From: Nocardioides sp. SLBN-35 | Lineage (GTDB): Bacteria > Actinomycetota > Actinomycetes > Propionibacteriales > Nocardioidaceae | Length of the DNA: 64,000 nt | Reading direction: 5' to 3' | NCBI RefSeq assembly: GCF_006715725.1 | Contig: NZ_VFNU01000001.1 | Coordinates: 5,084,001-5,148,000 of the forward strand | Part shown: positions 51,775 to 60,481 of the stretch, in pieces | Position numbering within the stretch: position 1 is the stretch's first letter | Layout: each line of letters opens with the position of its first letter | The notes under the pieces: generated by a model | Told to the model about the DNA's origin: nothing | The model's database searches: none | What the model saw: only the letters and a program-made list of their open reading frames with translations | Translations under genes and position numbers: made by a program

Positions 51775-52413
51775 ATGCGCCTGGATCATCTCTCCTACGC
51801 GGCCGGCCCCGACGGACTCGCGAGCACGGCAGCCCGCCTGGGTGCGGCGATCGGGCGTGAGTTCGTCGACGGCGGTGTCCACCCCCGCTTCGGCACGCGC
51901 AACATGATCCTGCCGCTCACCGACGGCACCTACCTCGAGGTGGTCGAGGCGCTCGACCACCCGGCCTCCGACAAGGCCCCCTTCGGCCAGGCCGTCAAGG
52001 CCCGCTCCGCGCTCGGTGGCGGCTGGCTCGGCTGGGCCGTCGCCGTCCCCGACATCACCATCGTCGAGGAGCGCCTCGGCCGCCCCGCCGTCCCCGGCTC
52101 GCGGCACCGCCCCGACGGCACCGAGCTGCGCTGGAAGCAGATCGGCATCAACGGCCTCATCGCCGATCCGCAGCTGCCGTTCTTCCTGCAGTGGGACCTC
52201 CCCGCCGACCTCCACCCCTCGACCGGCGCCGACGGCACCGTCTCGCTCGCGGGCATCGAGATCGCCGGCGACCCGCAGCGGGTCAGCGAGTGGCTCGGGG
52301 AGACCGTCGAGGCGCCGCTCGAGGACGTCAAGGTCGAGTGGGTCGCCCCGCACGGCACGCCCGGCATCCTCGCCGCCCAGGTGCTGACGCCCGCGGGAAT
52401 CGTGAGGATCTGA
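51775..52413 (+). CDS. VOC-family (glyoxalase-like) protein
   Basis: 212 residues from the ATG at 51775 (an earlier ATG at 51757 is possible). The opening MRLDHLSYAAGPDGL, with the metal-ligand His, FGTRNMILPL and YLEVVEAL fit a glyoxalase-like VOC domain in the first half; the second half is a degenerate repeat. Its substrate is unknown. Its stop is nested with the start region of the methyltransferase gene. Confidence 0.82.
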   Translation: MRLDHLSYAAGPDGLASTAARLGAAIGREFVDGGVHPRFGTRNMILPLTDGTYLEVVEALDHPASDKAPFGQAVKARSALGGGWLGWAVAVPDITIVEERLGRPAVPGSRHRPDGTELRWKQIGINGLIADPQLPFFLQWDLPADLHPSTGADGTVSLAGIEIAGDPQRVSEWLGETVEAPLEDVKVEWVAPHGTPGILAAQVLTPAGIVRI

Positions 52414-53114
52414 ACCACGTCGCCGGGGCCATCCCGAGCCCCAACATCTGGCACCACACCGCGACGTACGAGATCGAGAACCGCGCCGCCGATCCCGACG
52501 GCCGGCTCTGGTCGGCCATGTCCGCGCGTGCGGACTGGACCGGCCGCACCGTGCTCGACCTCGGCTGCGGCACCGGCTTCCACCTGCCCTCCTTCGCCGA
52601 GACAGCGGCGCACGTGATCGGCGTCGAGCCGCACGCCGGCCTGACGAAGCTGGCTGCCCGACGGCTGCGGACGCGCCAGGTCGCCAACGCCGAGGTCCGG
52701 CAGGGCACGGCCCAGCAGGTCCCGCTCCCCGACGCGTCGGTCGACGTCGTGCACGCCCGGTGGGCGTACTTCTTCGGTCGCGGCTGCGAGCCCGGGCTGG
52801 TCGAGCTCGACCGCGTCGTACGGCGGGGCGGGGTCGCGCTGGTCATCGACAACGACGGCTCCCGGTCCACGTTCGGCGGCTGGTTCCGCCGCGGCTACCC
52901 GCACCTGGACCCGCCCGAGGAGACCGAGCGGTTCTGGAGCGTGCGCGGGTGGACGCTGGACCGGGTCGACATGGGGTGGCGGTTCGCCTCGCGGGCGGAC
53001 CTGGAGGCCGTCGTACGCATCGAGTTCGCACGCGAGATCGCCGACCAGGTCCTCGCCGAGCACCAGGGGCTCGAGGTCGACTACGCGGTCAATCTCTGGT
53101 CGAAGAGCTTCTGA
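52410..53114 (+). CDS. Class I SAM-dependent methyltransferase
   Basis: About 234 residues. Motif I is VLDLGCGTGFHLPSF (about 45-59), followed by GVEPHAG and the DVVHARWAYFFG segment. The start is a problem: no ATG, GTG or TTG exists in frame between 52191 and the first conserved residues, and the most economical choice is CTG at 52410, which overlaps the VOC stop (CTGA). Initiation further upstream inside the VOC gene cannot be excluded. The 3' end overlaps the LacI gene by 26 bp on the other strand. Confidence 0.78.
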   Translation: MNHVAGAIPSPNIWHHTATYEIENRAADPDGRLWSAMSARADWTGRTVLDLGCGTGFHLPSFAETAAHVIGVEPHAGLTKLAARRLRTRQVANAEVRQGTAQQVPLPDASVDVVHARWAYFFGRGCEPGLVELDRVVRRGGVALVIDNDGSRSTFGGWFRRGYPHLDPPEETERFWSVRGWTLDRVDMGWRFASRADLEAVVRIEFAREIADQVLAEHQGLEVDYAVNLWSKSF

Positions 53115-54126
53115 CCTCCAAGGACGGCTGGAGGAGTACGCCGCTCTCGGCGGCGCGACCGGGCGCGAGCAGTGCCCGGAGCGCGGCGACGAGGTGGACC
53201 GCGACCTCCTCGAGCGGCTGGCGGACCGAGGTCAGGCCCATCACCTGGGCGACCTGGGAGTCGTCGAACCCGACCACGCCGACGTCTCGACCGGGCTTGA
53301 GGCCACGGTCGGACAGCGCCCCGAGGACACCGACCGCGAGCGTGTCGGAGGCACAGACGAACGCGGTCGGAGCGCTCGACTCGAGCAGCGAGGCCGCCGC
53401 ACGCCCGCCCGCGAGCACGCCGTCCTCGACCGCGGCCTCGAGCCCGGCAGTGGGCAGCTCGAGCGCGGTCATCGCGCGATGCCAGCCGGCCCGCCGGTCC
53501 TCACCGATGCGCGAACCGGGCTGCCAGCCCAGCCATGCGATGCGCTCGTGGCCCTGCGCGCGCAGGTGCTCGGTCGCCGCCGCGACGCCCGCGGCGCCGT
53601 CGACGTCGACCCACGGATGGGCCGCGCCCGGGTCGTCCCACGGGCGCCCGAACGCCACGAACGGCGCGCGGCGCTCCGCCAGGCCGATGGTCTGCGGGTT
53701 GCCGAGGTAGGTGTCGGTGACGACGAAGGCGTCGACGGCGGTCGAGCGGAGCAGGTCGTCGTACCCGCCGAGGGGGTCGGGCAGCTCGCCCTCCGCCGCG
53801 CGGCCGCCGGAGAACAGCAGCACGTGGTAGCCCGCCTCGCGCGACGCCTCGACCAGCGCGTGCACGAACCGGTCCATCGCCATGTTGGCGGTGAACTCCT
53901 GCGCCGGGCTCAGACGCAGCCCGACGAGGTGCGAGGAGCGGGTGCGCAGGTGGCGGGCGGCCTGGTTGGGCGTGTAGTCGAGGTGCTCGATGGCGTCCTG
54001 CACCCGCGCCAGGGTGTCGGGCCGCAGCAGGTCGGGGTTGTTGATCGCGTTGGACACCGTCTGCCGGGAGACGCCGGCCCGCTCGGCGACGTCGGCGAGG
54101 GTGGCCGGCGGGCGAGGGGTGTCCAC
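53089..54126 (-). CDS. LacI-family transcriptional regulator
   Basis: 345 residues from a GTG at 54126. The LacI HTH TLADVAERAGVSRQTVSNAIN (about 9-29) with the hinge helix near 55, then a periplasmic-binding-protein-like sugar sensor (HLVGLRLSPAQEFT to VCASDTLAVG and VGVVGFDDS). No sugar transporter is adjacent, so the target is unknown. Divergent from radA. Confidence 0.9.
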   Translation of the reverse strand: MDTPRPPATLADVAERAGVSRQTVSNAINNPDLLRPDTLARVQDAIEHLDYTPNQAARHLRTRSSHLVGLRLSPAQEFTANMAMDRFVHALVEASREAGYHVLLFSGGRAAEGELPDPLGGYDDLLRSTAVDAFVVTDTYLGNPQTIGLAERRAPFVAFGRPWDDPGAAHPWVDVDGAAGVAAATEHLRAQGHERIAWLGWQPGSRIGEDRRAGWHRAMTALELPTAGLEAAVEDGVLAGGRAAASLLESSAPTAFVCASDTLAVGVLGALSDRGLKPGRDVGVVGFDDSQVAQVMGLTSVRQPLEEVAVHLVAALRALLAPGRAAESGVLLQPSLEVRSSSTRD

Positions 54127-54216
54127 CGCGCGATTCTCCCACGCCGTTCTCCGCCGCTTTCCACAACCGCCGCGTGCCAGGACGGTTCCGTCGGCGGTCT
54201 GTTCTACTGTCGTGCC

Positions 54217-55650
54217 ATGGCTGGTTCGAAAACACGTTCGACTTACCGCTGCGGCGAGTGCGGCTGGTCCACGGCGCGCTGGGTGGGCCGTTGCGGCGAG
54301 TGCCAGGCGTGGGGCTCGGTGTCCGAGGTGGCGGTGGCGAGCGCCGGTCCCTCCCGGCGTACGTCGTCCGCCCCCGTCACGAACGCCGCCGTCCCGATCG
54401 GCCAGGTGTCGGCCGAGCGGGCCGTCCACCACCGCTCCGGCGTGCCCGAGCTCGACCGGGTGCTCGGGGGCGGGCTGGTGCCCGGCGCCGCGGTGCTGCT
54501 CGCCGGCGAGCCCGGCGTCGGCAAGTCGACCCTGCTGCTCGAGGTGGCCGCCCGCACCGCCGGCACCCAGCAGCGCACGCTCTACGTGACCGGCGAGGAG
54601 TCTGCCGCCCAGGTCCGGCTGCGCGCCGACCGCACAGGGGGCATCCACGACCAGCTCTACCTCGCCGCCGAGACCGACCTCGGTGCGGTGCTCACCCACA
54701 TCGAGCAGGTGCGGCCGAGCACGGTGGTCATCGACTCGGTGCAGACGATCAGCGCCTCCGGCGTCGACGGCGTGCCCGGTGGCGTCACCCAGGTCAAGGA
54801 GGTGGCGCAGGCGCTGGTGCGGATGGCCAAGAGCCGTGACATCACCGTGGTGATGATCGGCCACGTCACCAAGGACGGCGCGATCGCCGGTCCGCGCGTG
54901 CTGGAGCACCTCGTCGACGTCGTGCTCCACTTCGAGGGCGACCGCAACTCGCGGTTCCGGATGCTGCGCGCGGTCAAGAACCGGTTCGGGCCGGTCGACG
55001 AGGTCGGCTGCTTCGACCTCGGCCCCGACGGCATCCGCACCGTCGAGGACCCCACCGGCATCTTCGTCGAGCGCCACCACGGCCGGGTCCCCGGCACCTG
55101 CGTCGCCGTCTCGATGGAGGGGCGCCGTCCGCTCCTGGCCGAGGTGCAGGGTCTGGTGACCCTCTCCCCCGCCGAGCGTCCGCGGCGCACCACCTCCGGC
55201 ATCGACAGCTCCCGGCTGGCGATGATCCTGGCCGTGCTCCAGCAGCACTGCGGCATCCGGCTCCACCAGCACGACGTGTTCGCCTCGACCGTCGGCGGTG
55301 CCCGGATCAGCGACCCCGGGGCCGACCTCGCCCTCGCGGTGGCGATCGCCTCGGCCCACTTCGTCAGCGCCCCGCCCGCCGGCGTCGTCGCCCTCGGCGA
55401 GATCGGGCTCTCCGGCGAGCTGCGTCGGGTCCGCGACCTCCCCCAGCGGCTCGCCGAGGCCGCCCGGCTCGGCTTCGCCATGGCCGTGGTCCCCGCCGAC
55501 CCCGGCGCGGCCCAGGGCGCCCGTCGCGGCGGCGGTCGTGAACGGACCGTCGACGGCATGCGAGTGGTCGAGGTCGCCGACGTCGCCTCCGCCTTGGTCG
55601 CGCTGCACCTCGACCGGCGGACCAAGCACGCGCTGGAGGTGGTCGAATAG
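54217..55650 (+). CDS. radA: DNA repair protein RadA
   Basis: 477 residues. A four-Cys zinc finger (12, 15, 26, 29), the RecA-like ATPase with Walker A GEPGVGKST (about 97-105), the RadA-specific KNRFGPVDE (about 252-260) and a C-terminal Lon-protease-like domain (DLALAVAIAS, GEIGLSGELR). It drives branch migration in recombination. Followed after 271 bp by disA, the usual partner. The intervening DNA holds a tandem GCGCGGATA element (about 55842 and 55873) that may be part of the disA promoter and nothing else I can name. Confidence 0.95.
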   Translation: MAGSKTRSTYRCGECGWSTARWVGRCGECQAWGSVSEVAVASAGPSRRTSSAPVTNAAVPIGQVSAERAVHHRSGVPELDRVLGGGLVPGAAVLLAGEPGVGKSTLLLEVAARTAGTQQRTLYVTGEESAAQVRLRADRTGGIHDQLYLAAETDLGAVLTHIEQVRPSTVVIDSVQTISASGVDGVPGGVTQVKEVAQALVRMAKSRDITVVMIGHVTKDGAIAGPRVLEHLVDVVLHFEGDRNSRFRMLRAVKNRFGPVDEVGCFDLGPDGIRTVEDPTGIFVERHHGRVPGTCVAVSMEGRRPLLAEVQGLVTLSPAERPRRTTSGIDSSRLAMILAVLQQHCGIRLHQHDVFASTVGGARISDPGADLALAVAIASAHFVSAPPAGVVALGEIGLSGELRRVRDLPQRLAEAARLGFAMAVVPADPGAAQGARRGGGRERTVDGMRVVEVADVASALVALHLDRRTKHALEVVE

Positions 55651-55921
55651 CCCCGACCACCCCGCCTCACCCGCACCCTAGGGCCGGGACATGCTTCCCC
55701 AGCCCGGTCGCGGCCTCGTCGTGGCAGCCGACGCCCGGACCCATCGGCTGCTGATCGATCTCGCCGCACCCCCACCTGGCCGCGATCGAGGACGGCTCGG
55801 GGAAGCGCGATCCGGCATCCACGGATCCGAGGACACCCCGTGCGCGGATATCGAGGCGTGAGGCGCACCCTGCGCGGATAGGGTGAGACCTGTCCGAGCA
55901 GCACATCAGCAGGGAGCACCA

Positions 55922-56995
55922 GTGGTCACGTCGGCCGATCCCCGACTCCGCGAGGCCCTCGCGTCCATCGCCCCCGGCACTCCGCTGCGCGACGGACTCG
56001 AGCGGATCCTGCGCGGCCGTACCGGAGCACTGATAGTGCTCGGGCAGGACCGGCTGGTCGACAGCCTGTGCACGGGCGGCTTCGAGCTCGACGTACCGTT
56101 CACCGCCACCGGCCTGCGCGAGCTGGCCAAGATGGACGGCGCGATCATCGTCGACGGCGCTGTCAACCGGATCATCCGGGCTGCCGTGCACCTGATGCCG
56201 GACCAGAGCATCCCGTCGGAGGAGACCGGTACCCGACACCGGACCGCCGACCGGGTCGCCAAGCAGACCGGGCACCCGGTGATCTCGGTGTCGCAGTCGA
56301 TGCAGATCATCGCGGCGTACGTCGGCGAGACCCGTCACGTGCTCGAGGACTCCGGCCAGATCCTGTCCCGCGCCAACCAGGCGCTGGCGACCCTCGAGCG
56401 CTACAAGTTGCGCCTCGACGAGGTCTCCAGCACCCTGTCGGCGCTGGAGATCGAGGACCTGGTGACGGTGCGCGACGTCGCGGTCGTCGCCCAGCGCCTG
56501 GAGATGGTCAGCCGGATCGCCCGGGAGATCGAGGACTACGTGCTCGAGCTCGGTACCGACGGCCGGCTGCTGGCCCTCCAGCTCGAGGAGCTGGTGACGG
56601 GCGTCGACACCGAGCGCGAGCTGGTGATCCGTGACTACGCCCCGTCCCGGCGCCGCAGCCGCGAGCCCGGCGACCTGCTCGGCAAGCTCGAGCAGCTGTC
56701 CTCGACCGACCTGGTCGACCCGTCGGCGGTGGCGAAGGTCCTCGGCATCGGCACCGGCGAGCACCTCGACGGCGCGGTCGCGCCGCGCGGCTACCGCCTG
56801 CTCACCAAGGTGCCGCGGCTGCCCGCCAACGTCATCGAGGGCCTGGTCGACCACTTCGGCACGCTGCAGAAGCTGCTGTCCGCAGGAATCGACGACCTCC
56901 AGGCCGTCGAGGGCGTCGGCGAGCTCCGCGCACGCAGCGTCCGCGAGGGACTGAGCCGGCTCGCCGAGTCGACGATCCTCGAGCGCTACGTGTAG
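55922..56995 (+). CDS. disA: DNA-integrity-scanning diadenylate cyclase DisA
   Basis: 357 residues from a GTG at 55922 with GGGAG before it. The DAC domain (about 8-145) has the catalytic DGA (72-74) and RHR (105-107), so it makes c-di-AMP; a helical linker and a C-terminal HhH DNA-binding domain follow (LPANVIEGLVDHFGTLQKLL near 310). In Bacillus it pauses at damaged DNA together with RadA. Confidence 0.95.
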   Translation: MVTSADPRLREALASIAPGTPLRDGLERILRGRTGALIVLGQDRLVDSLCTGGFELDVPFTATGLRELAKMDGAIIVDGAVNRIIRAAVHLMPDQSIPSEETGTRHRTADRVAKQTGHPVISVSQSMQIIAAYVGETRHVLEDSGQILSRANQALATLERYKLRLDEVSSTLSALEIEDLVTVRDVAVVAQRLEMVSRIAREIEDYVLELGTDGRLLALQLEELVTGVDTERELVIRDYAPSRRRSREPGDLLGKLEQLSSTDLVDPSAVAKVLGIGTGEHLDGAVAPRGYRLLTKVPRLPANVIEGLVDHFGTLQKLLSAGIDDLQAVEGVGELRARSVREGLSRLAESTILERYV

Positions 56996-57017
56996 CCAGC
57001 GCCCGCGCCGGAGAGGC

Positions 57018-57449
57018 TCACCGGGCCGGGGCGCCGGCTCCAGCGCCGGCCGACGGCGACTCAGCATCCGCGGCGGCGCAGGTCTTGTTGACGTAGTCGA
57101 AGAACGCAACGACGTCGGCGGCGTCGTCCTCGTCGATGCCGTAGACCTCGGCGAGGCCGGCCGTGTCGGCCACGGCCTGGTCGAGCTGCTCGAGCTGCTC
57201 CTGATCGATGCTGCCGAGCTGCTCGACGAACACCTCGAACCCGTCGCGGGCGTCGTCGTCGATGTCACCCGGGGCGCCGACCTCCTCGAGCGCCTTGGCC
57301 CGGGCGTGCACGCCGGCCAGGTCGTTGCCGGAGTCGGCCGACCAGGTGGTGCAGAAGTCCTTCGTGCTCGCGGCGTCCGGCGAACCACCGCAGGCAGCGA
57401 GGGCGGGGACGAGCAGCAGCGTGGTGACGATCCCGAGTCGTGTGCGCAT
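57018..57449 (-). CDS. Small lipoprotein of unknown function
   Basis: 143 residues from the ATG at 57449. A signal peptide ends in the lipobox LAAC (Cys20). The mature part is acidic and helical with two further cysteines (FCTTW and KTCAA) that may form a disulfide, then an Ala/Gly-rich tail. It converges on disA (22 bp between the stops). No family recognised. Confidence 0.75.
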   Translation of the reverse strand: MRTRLGIVTTLLLVPALAACGGSPDAASTKDFCTTWSADSGNDLAGVHARAKALEEVGAPGDIDDDARDGFEVFVEQLGSIDQEQLEQLDQAVADTAGLAEVYGIDEDDAADVVAFFDYVNKTCAAADAESPSAGAGAGAPAR

Positions 57450-57516
57450 GGGGGCGCTCCTGCCCCGGGCCGCGATGGCCAAACGGCCGCGGTCGCCCGT
57501 CGGGGATCGCGCCGGG

Positions 57517-58290
57517 TCAGTTGACCGGCGTCTTCGACTTCTTCGCCTTCTTGGTCTGCTTGTCCTGCGGGGTGACCTGGATGGTCTCGGCGACGGGAGC
57601 GTTGAGGACGAAGTCGGCCTCCGCAGGCTCGCCACCGAGGGCCGCGGCGGCGACGGTGAAGTCACCGGGCTCGGCCCAGCCGGCGCGGCGGGTGCAGCCG
57701 TCGGTGGACTCGCGGGCCTCGGCCCAGGTGAGCTGGATGGTGCTCGGGACGGCCTTGCGTACGACGACCGACTGGGCGGGGATCGCCTGCTTGCACTGCC
57801 GGGTGGTCCACACGTCCTCGGAGCCTCGGGCGACCTTCACGACGAGGGAGTCGGGGCCGACCTGCCAGGTGCAGGCCTCCGACTCGCGGGTCTGCAGCGA
57901 CAGCGAGATGACGACGTCCCGGCCCGCGACGGCACCGGGCGCGATCGAGGGCGTGACGAGGACGTCCGCGGCCGAGCACTCGCCGTCGGGTACGGCGAGG
58001 GTGGGCGTCGTGGGCACGGTGGCCGGCGTCGTCGCGCCCCCACCAGCCTGCGCGCCGTCGGCCGCACCGTCGGCCTTGCCGCCGTCCTTGCCGCCCTTGC
58101 CCGCCTCGTCGGACCCGGTCGTCCGGACCTGGCCCCCGGCCTGCTCCGCGGCCGGCTGCTCGCCCGAGCTGCCGTCGCTGCCGGCGGTGAGCAGGCGCGC
58201 GATCACGAACACCAGCGCGAAGGCGATGCCGAGCACGAAGACCCGGCGCCGCCAGTACACCCCGGGCGGGAGCTGGCGAGACGTGGGCAT
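57517..58290 (-). CDS. Membrane-anchored protein with Ig-like outer domain
   Basis: 257 residues: a short cytosolic start (PTSRQLPPGVYWRRR), one membrane helix (about 16-34), a long Gly/Ala/Lys-rich linker and an outer domain (about 100-240) with four cysteines and beta-strand pattern. The order radA-disA-this-mutY equals Rv3585-Rv3589 of M. tuberculosis, where Rv3587c is a membrane protein of similar size (from memory). Function unknown. Confidence 0.78.
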   Translation of the reverse strand: MPTSRQLPPGVYWRRRVFVLGIAFALVFVIARLLTAGSDGSSGEQPAAEQAGGQVRTTGSDEAGKGGKDGGKADGAADGAQAGGGATTPATVPTTPTLAVPDGECSAADVLVTPSIAPGAVAGRDVVISLSLQTRESEACTWQVGPDSLVVKVARGSEDVWTTRQCKQAIPAQSVVVRKAVPSTIQLTWAEARESTDGCTRRAGWAEPGDFTVAAAALGGEPAEADFVLNAPVAETIQVTPQDKQTKKAKKSKTPVN

Positions 58291-58374
58291 GGGACGACGG
58301 TAGTCAGCCGCGCCCCACGATCCCGGCTGACCCGCCGACGTCACCGGCGATCGGGGCCACGTCACAATAGGGGC

Positions 58375-58526
58375 GGTCGTCTCCGAGGACTCGCCTCCAG
58401 CGCCCTGTGCACGCACCTGGCAGCGTTGGCGTCGCTCGTTGGACGACCTCAGTACGACTTCGCTCCGCCGCCTTGCCATGCACGCACCCAGAACACTGGC
58501 CACCCGACGATCCCCCGGAGACGACC
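58375..58526. repeat. Palindromic element, copy C (MITE-like)
   Basis: 152 bp between GGTCGTCTCCG (58375-58385) and its complement (58516-58526), imperfectly palindromic further in. Reversed, its core reads GGTGCGTGCATGGCAAGGCG ... GACGCCAACGCTGCCAGGTG, matching copy B along about 90 bp. It ends 8 bp before the mutY ATG, so it forms the mutY leader or promoter. Confidence 0.82.
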
Positions 58527-58534
58527 ACCCCGCG

Positions 58535-59407
58535 ATGACGACGAGCCCGCTGGTCGAGACGGTCCTGCACTGGTACGACGAGAACGCCCGCGACCTGCCG
58601 TGGCGCCGCCCCGAGGCGACCCCGTGGTCGGTGCTGGTCAGCGAGTTCATGCTCCAGCAGACGCCGGTCGTCCGGGTCCTGCCCGTCCACGAGGCCTGGC
58701 TTGCCCGCTGGCCCACGCCGGCAGCCCTGGCGGCCGAGTCGTCCGGCGAGGCGGTGCGGGCGTGGGGCCGGCTGGGCTACCCGCGCCGGGCGCTGCGGCT
58801 GCACGCCGCGGCGGTCGCGATCACCGAGCAGCACGGCGGCGAGGTCCCGGCGTCGTACGACGACCTGTTGGCGCTGCCCGGGATCGGCGACTACACGGCG
58901 GCGGCCGTGGCGGCGTTCGCGTACGGGCAGCGCCAGGTCGTCCTCGACACGAACGTGCGACGGGTCCTGGCCCGCACCGTGAGCGGGACCGAGTTCCCGC
59001 CGCGCTCGGTGACCCGCGCCGAGCGCGACCTGGGCGCCTCGTTGCTGCCGGAGGACGCACCGACGGCGGCGACCTGGTCGGTGGCGGTGATGGAGCTGGG
59101 CGCCCTGGTCTGCACCGCCGACCGGCCGCGCTGCGACGGCTGCCCGGTCACCGAGCTGTGTGCGTGGCAGCTGGCCGGCGCCCCGGCGTACGACGGGCCG
59201 CCGCGCAAGGTGCAGACGTACGCCGGCACCGACCGTCAGTGCCGCGGCCGGCTGCTCGCGGTGCTGCGCGATGCGCCCGGAGCCGTACCGAAGGCACGCC
59301 TGGACCTCGCCTGGGAGAGCACCGACCAGCGCGAGCGGGCGCTGGCGTCCCTCGTCGCCGATGGCCTGGCCGCGGTCGACGCGGACGGCCGCTACCGGCT
59401 GCCCTGA
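58535..59407 (+). CDS. mutY: A/G-specific adenine glycosylase MutY
   Basis: 290 residues from the ATG at 58535; an upstream in-frame ATG (58439) would start inside the palindromic element and adds no conserved sequence. The catalytic Glu37 is in SEFMLQQTPV, the HhH loop LPGIGDYTAAAV, the catalytic Asp in VVLDTNVRRV, and the 4Fe-4S loop C-x6-C-x2-C-x5-C (CTADRPRCDGCPVTELC). It lacks most of the C-terminal 8-oxoG-recognition domain, as is usual in actinobacteria. Removes A opposite 8-oxoG. Confidence 0.94.
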   Translation: MTTSPLVETVLHWYDENARDLPWRRPEATPWSVLVSEFMLQQTPVVRVLPVHEAWLARWPTPAALAAESSGEAVRAWGRLGYPRRALRLHAAAVAITEQHGGEVPASYDDLLALPGIGDYTAAAVAAFAYGQRQVVLDTNVRRVLARTVSGTEFPPRSVTRAERDLGASLLPEDAPTAATWSVAVMELGALVCTADRPRCDGCPVTELCAWQLAGAPAYDGPPRKVQTYAGTDRQCRGRLLAVLRDAPGAVPKARLDLAWESTDQRERALASLVADGLAAVDADGRYRLP

Positions 59408-59414
59408 GCCCTTC

Positions 59415-59999
59415 TCAGCCTCCCGATGCCGCGATAGCGGCCACCGCGTCGGCGAGGTCGGTGACCGACCGGTCGAGGGCGGCGGTGCCGCGGTCGAGCG
59501 GCAGGTCGAGCTGGAGGCCCATCATCGCGGCGTCGAGCAGGTTGGCGGCCCGCGGCGCGAGGGCGGGGCTGCAACCCGCCGCCACCAGCAGGTCGGCGAG
59601 GGCGCGCAGCCAGGCCTGGTTGGAGTCCCCGACCACGCTGGCGTACGGCTCCTGGCCGAACAGGCCGAGCGCCGCGGCCTCGACGTACAGCCGCTGGCAG
59701 CGCTCGAGCTGCCCCTGCGTCGAGGCGGCCCACAGCGCCACCACCGCCTCACGCACCGACGGCGCAGCGGGCAGGGAGCGGACCAGCCCTATCGACCGCT
59801 CGTTCGACGTGTGCAGCACGGTTGCGACCAGGTCGTCCTTGCCGGAGAAGTGGTAGAGCAGCATCCGGTCGCTGGTCCCCAACGCGGCCGCCAGGGGGCG
59901 CAGGCTGAGCCCGATCAGGCCGTGCTCGAGGACGTGGTCGGTCGCCGCCTCGGCCAGCTGTCGTCGCCGGTCACCCTCTCGTGCCGTCGCCGTTTCCAC
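59415..59999 (-). CDS. TetR-family repressor of the SMR gene
   Basis: 194 residues from a GTG at 59999. HTH LSLRPLAAALGTSDRMLLYHFSGKDDL (about 31-57). It is divergent from the SMR efflux gene with two adjacent 16-bp palindromes between them, so it most likely represses that gene and itself. It ends 7 bp from the mutY stop, convergent. Confidence 0.9.
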   Translation of the reverse strand: METATAREGDRRRQLAEAATDHVLEHGLIGLSLRPLAAALGTSDRMLLYHFSGKDDLVATVLHTSNERSIGLVRSLPAAPSVREAVVALWAASTQGQLERCQRLYVEAAALGLFGQEPYASVVGDSNQAWLRALADLLVAAGCSPALAPRAANLLDAAMMGLQLDLPLDRGTAALDRSVTDLADAVAAIAASGG

Positions 60000-60007
60000 C
60001 CCACGAA

Positions 60008-60042
60008 TGTAGCAGGTGCTACAGTATGTAGCAGTTGCTACA
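60008..60042. promoter_or_regulatory. Tandem TetR operators
   Basis: TGTAGCA-GG-TGCTACA (60008-60023) and TGTAGCA-GT-TGCTACA (60027-60042), two copies 19 bp apart, each fully palindromic in its arms. The first begins 8 bp upstream of the tetR start. The pair fits cooperative binding of two dimers. Confidence 0.85.
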
Positions 60043-60079
60043 CGCGGCCCGTGAGGACGGGCAGAGAGGAAGGTGCGCC

Positions 60080-60406
60080 ATGGCGATCGCCTGGGCGCTC
60101 CTGATGGCCGCCATCGGGGTCGAGGTCGCGGCGAGCGCCGCACTCCCCCGCACCCAGAGCTTCCGAGACCCGCTGTGGACCGCGCTCGTGCTGGCCGGGT
60201 ACGCCACGTCGATCTGGCTGCTCGCGCTGGTCGTGAAGCACCTACCCGTCTCGATCGCGTACGCCGTGTGGGCAGGTCTCGGCACGGCCGGCATGGCCGT
60301 GGTCGGCGTGCTCTTCCTCGACGAGCGGCTCGACCTGATGAAGGCGGCCGCGCTCGCGCTGATCGTGCTCGGCGTGGTGCTGCTCAACCTCGCCGGCGCG
60401 CACTGA
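60080..60406 (+). CDS. SMR-family multidrug efflux protein
   Basis: 108 residues, four membrane helices. The essential membrane-embedded Glu is Glu15 (AAIGVEVAAS). The third helix has SIAYAVWAGLGTAGMAVVG, the SMR signature. It exports cationic toxic compounds with protons, or guanidinium. AGAGGAAGG precedes the ATG at 60080. Controlled by the divergent TetR gene. Confidence 0.92.
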   Translation: MAIAWALLMAAIGVEVAASAALPRTQSFRDPLWTALVLAGYATSIWLLALVVKHLPVSIAYAVWAGLGTAGMAVVGVLFLDERLDLMKAAALALIVLGVVLLNLAGAH

Positions 60407-60428
60407 CCGCGCCTCGAGCCGACCGCGT

Positions 60429-60450
60429 TCATCCCCAAATCTGGGGATGA
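60429..60450. terminator. Short perfect hairpin after the SMR gene
   Basis: TCATCCCCA-AATC-TGGGGATGA, 9-bp arms, between the SMR stop (60406) and the next start (60482). No T-run follows, so it may be an operator for the secreted-protein gene instead. Confidence 0.55.
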
Positions 60451-60481
60451 CCGAGTAAGGCACCGTCCCTACGTTGACCGG

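Noticed and set aside
55667..57388. Minus-strand frame opposite disA
   Set aside because: Low-complexity shadow; disA on the plus strand has full family motifs.
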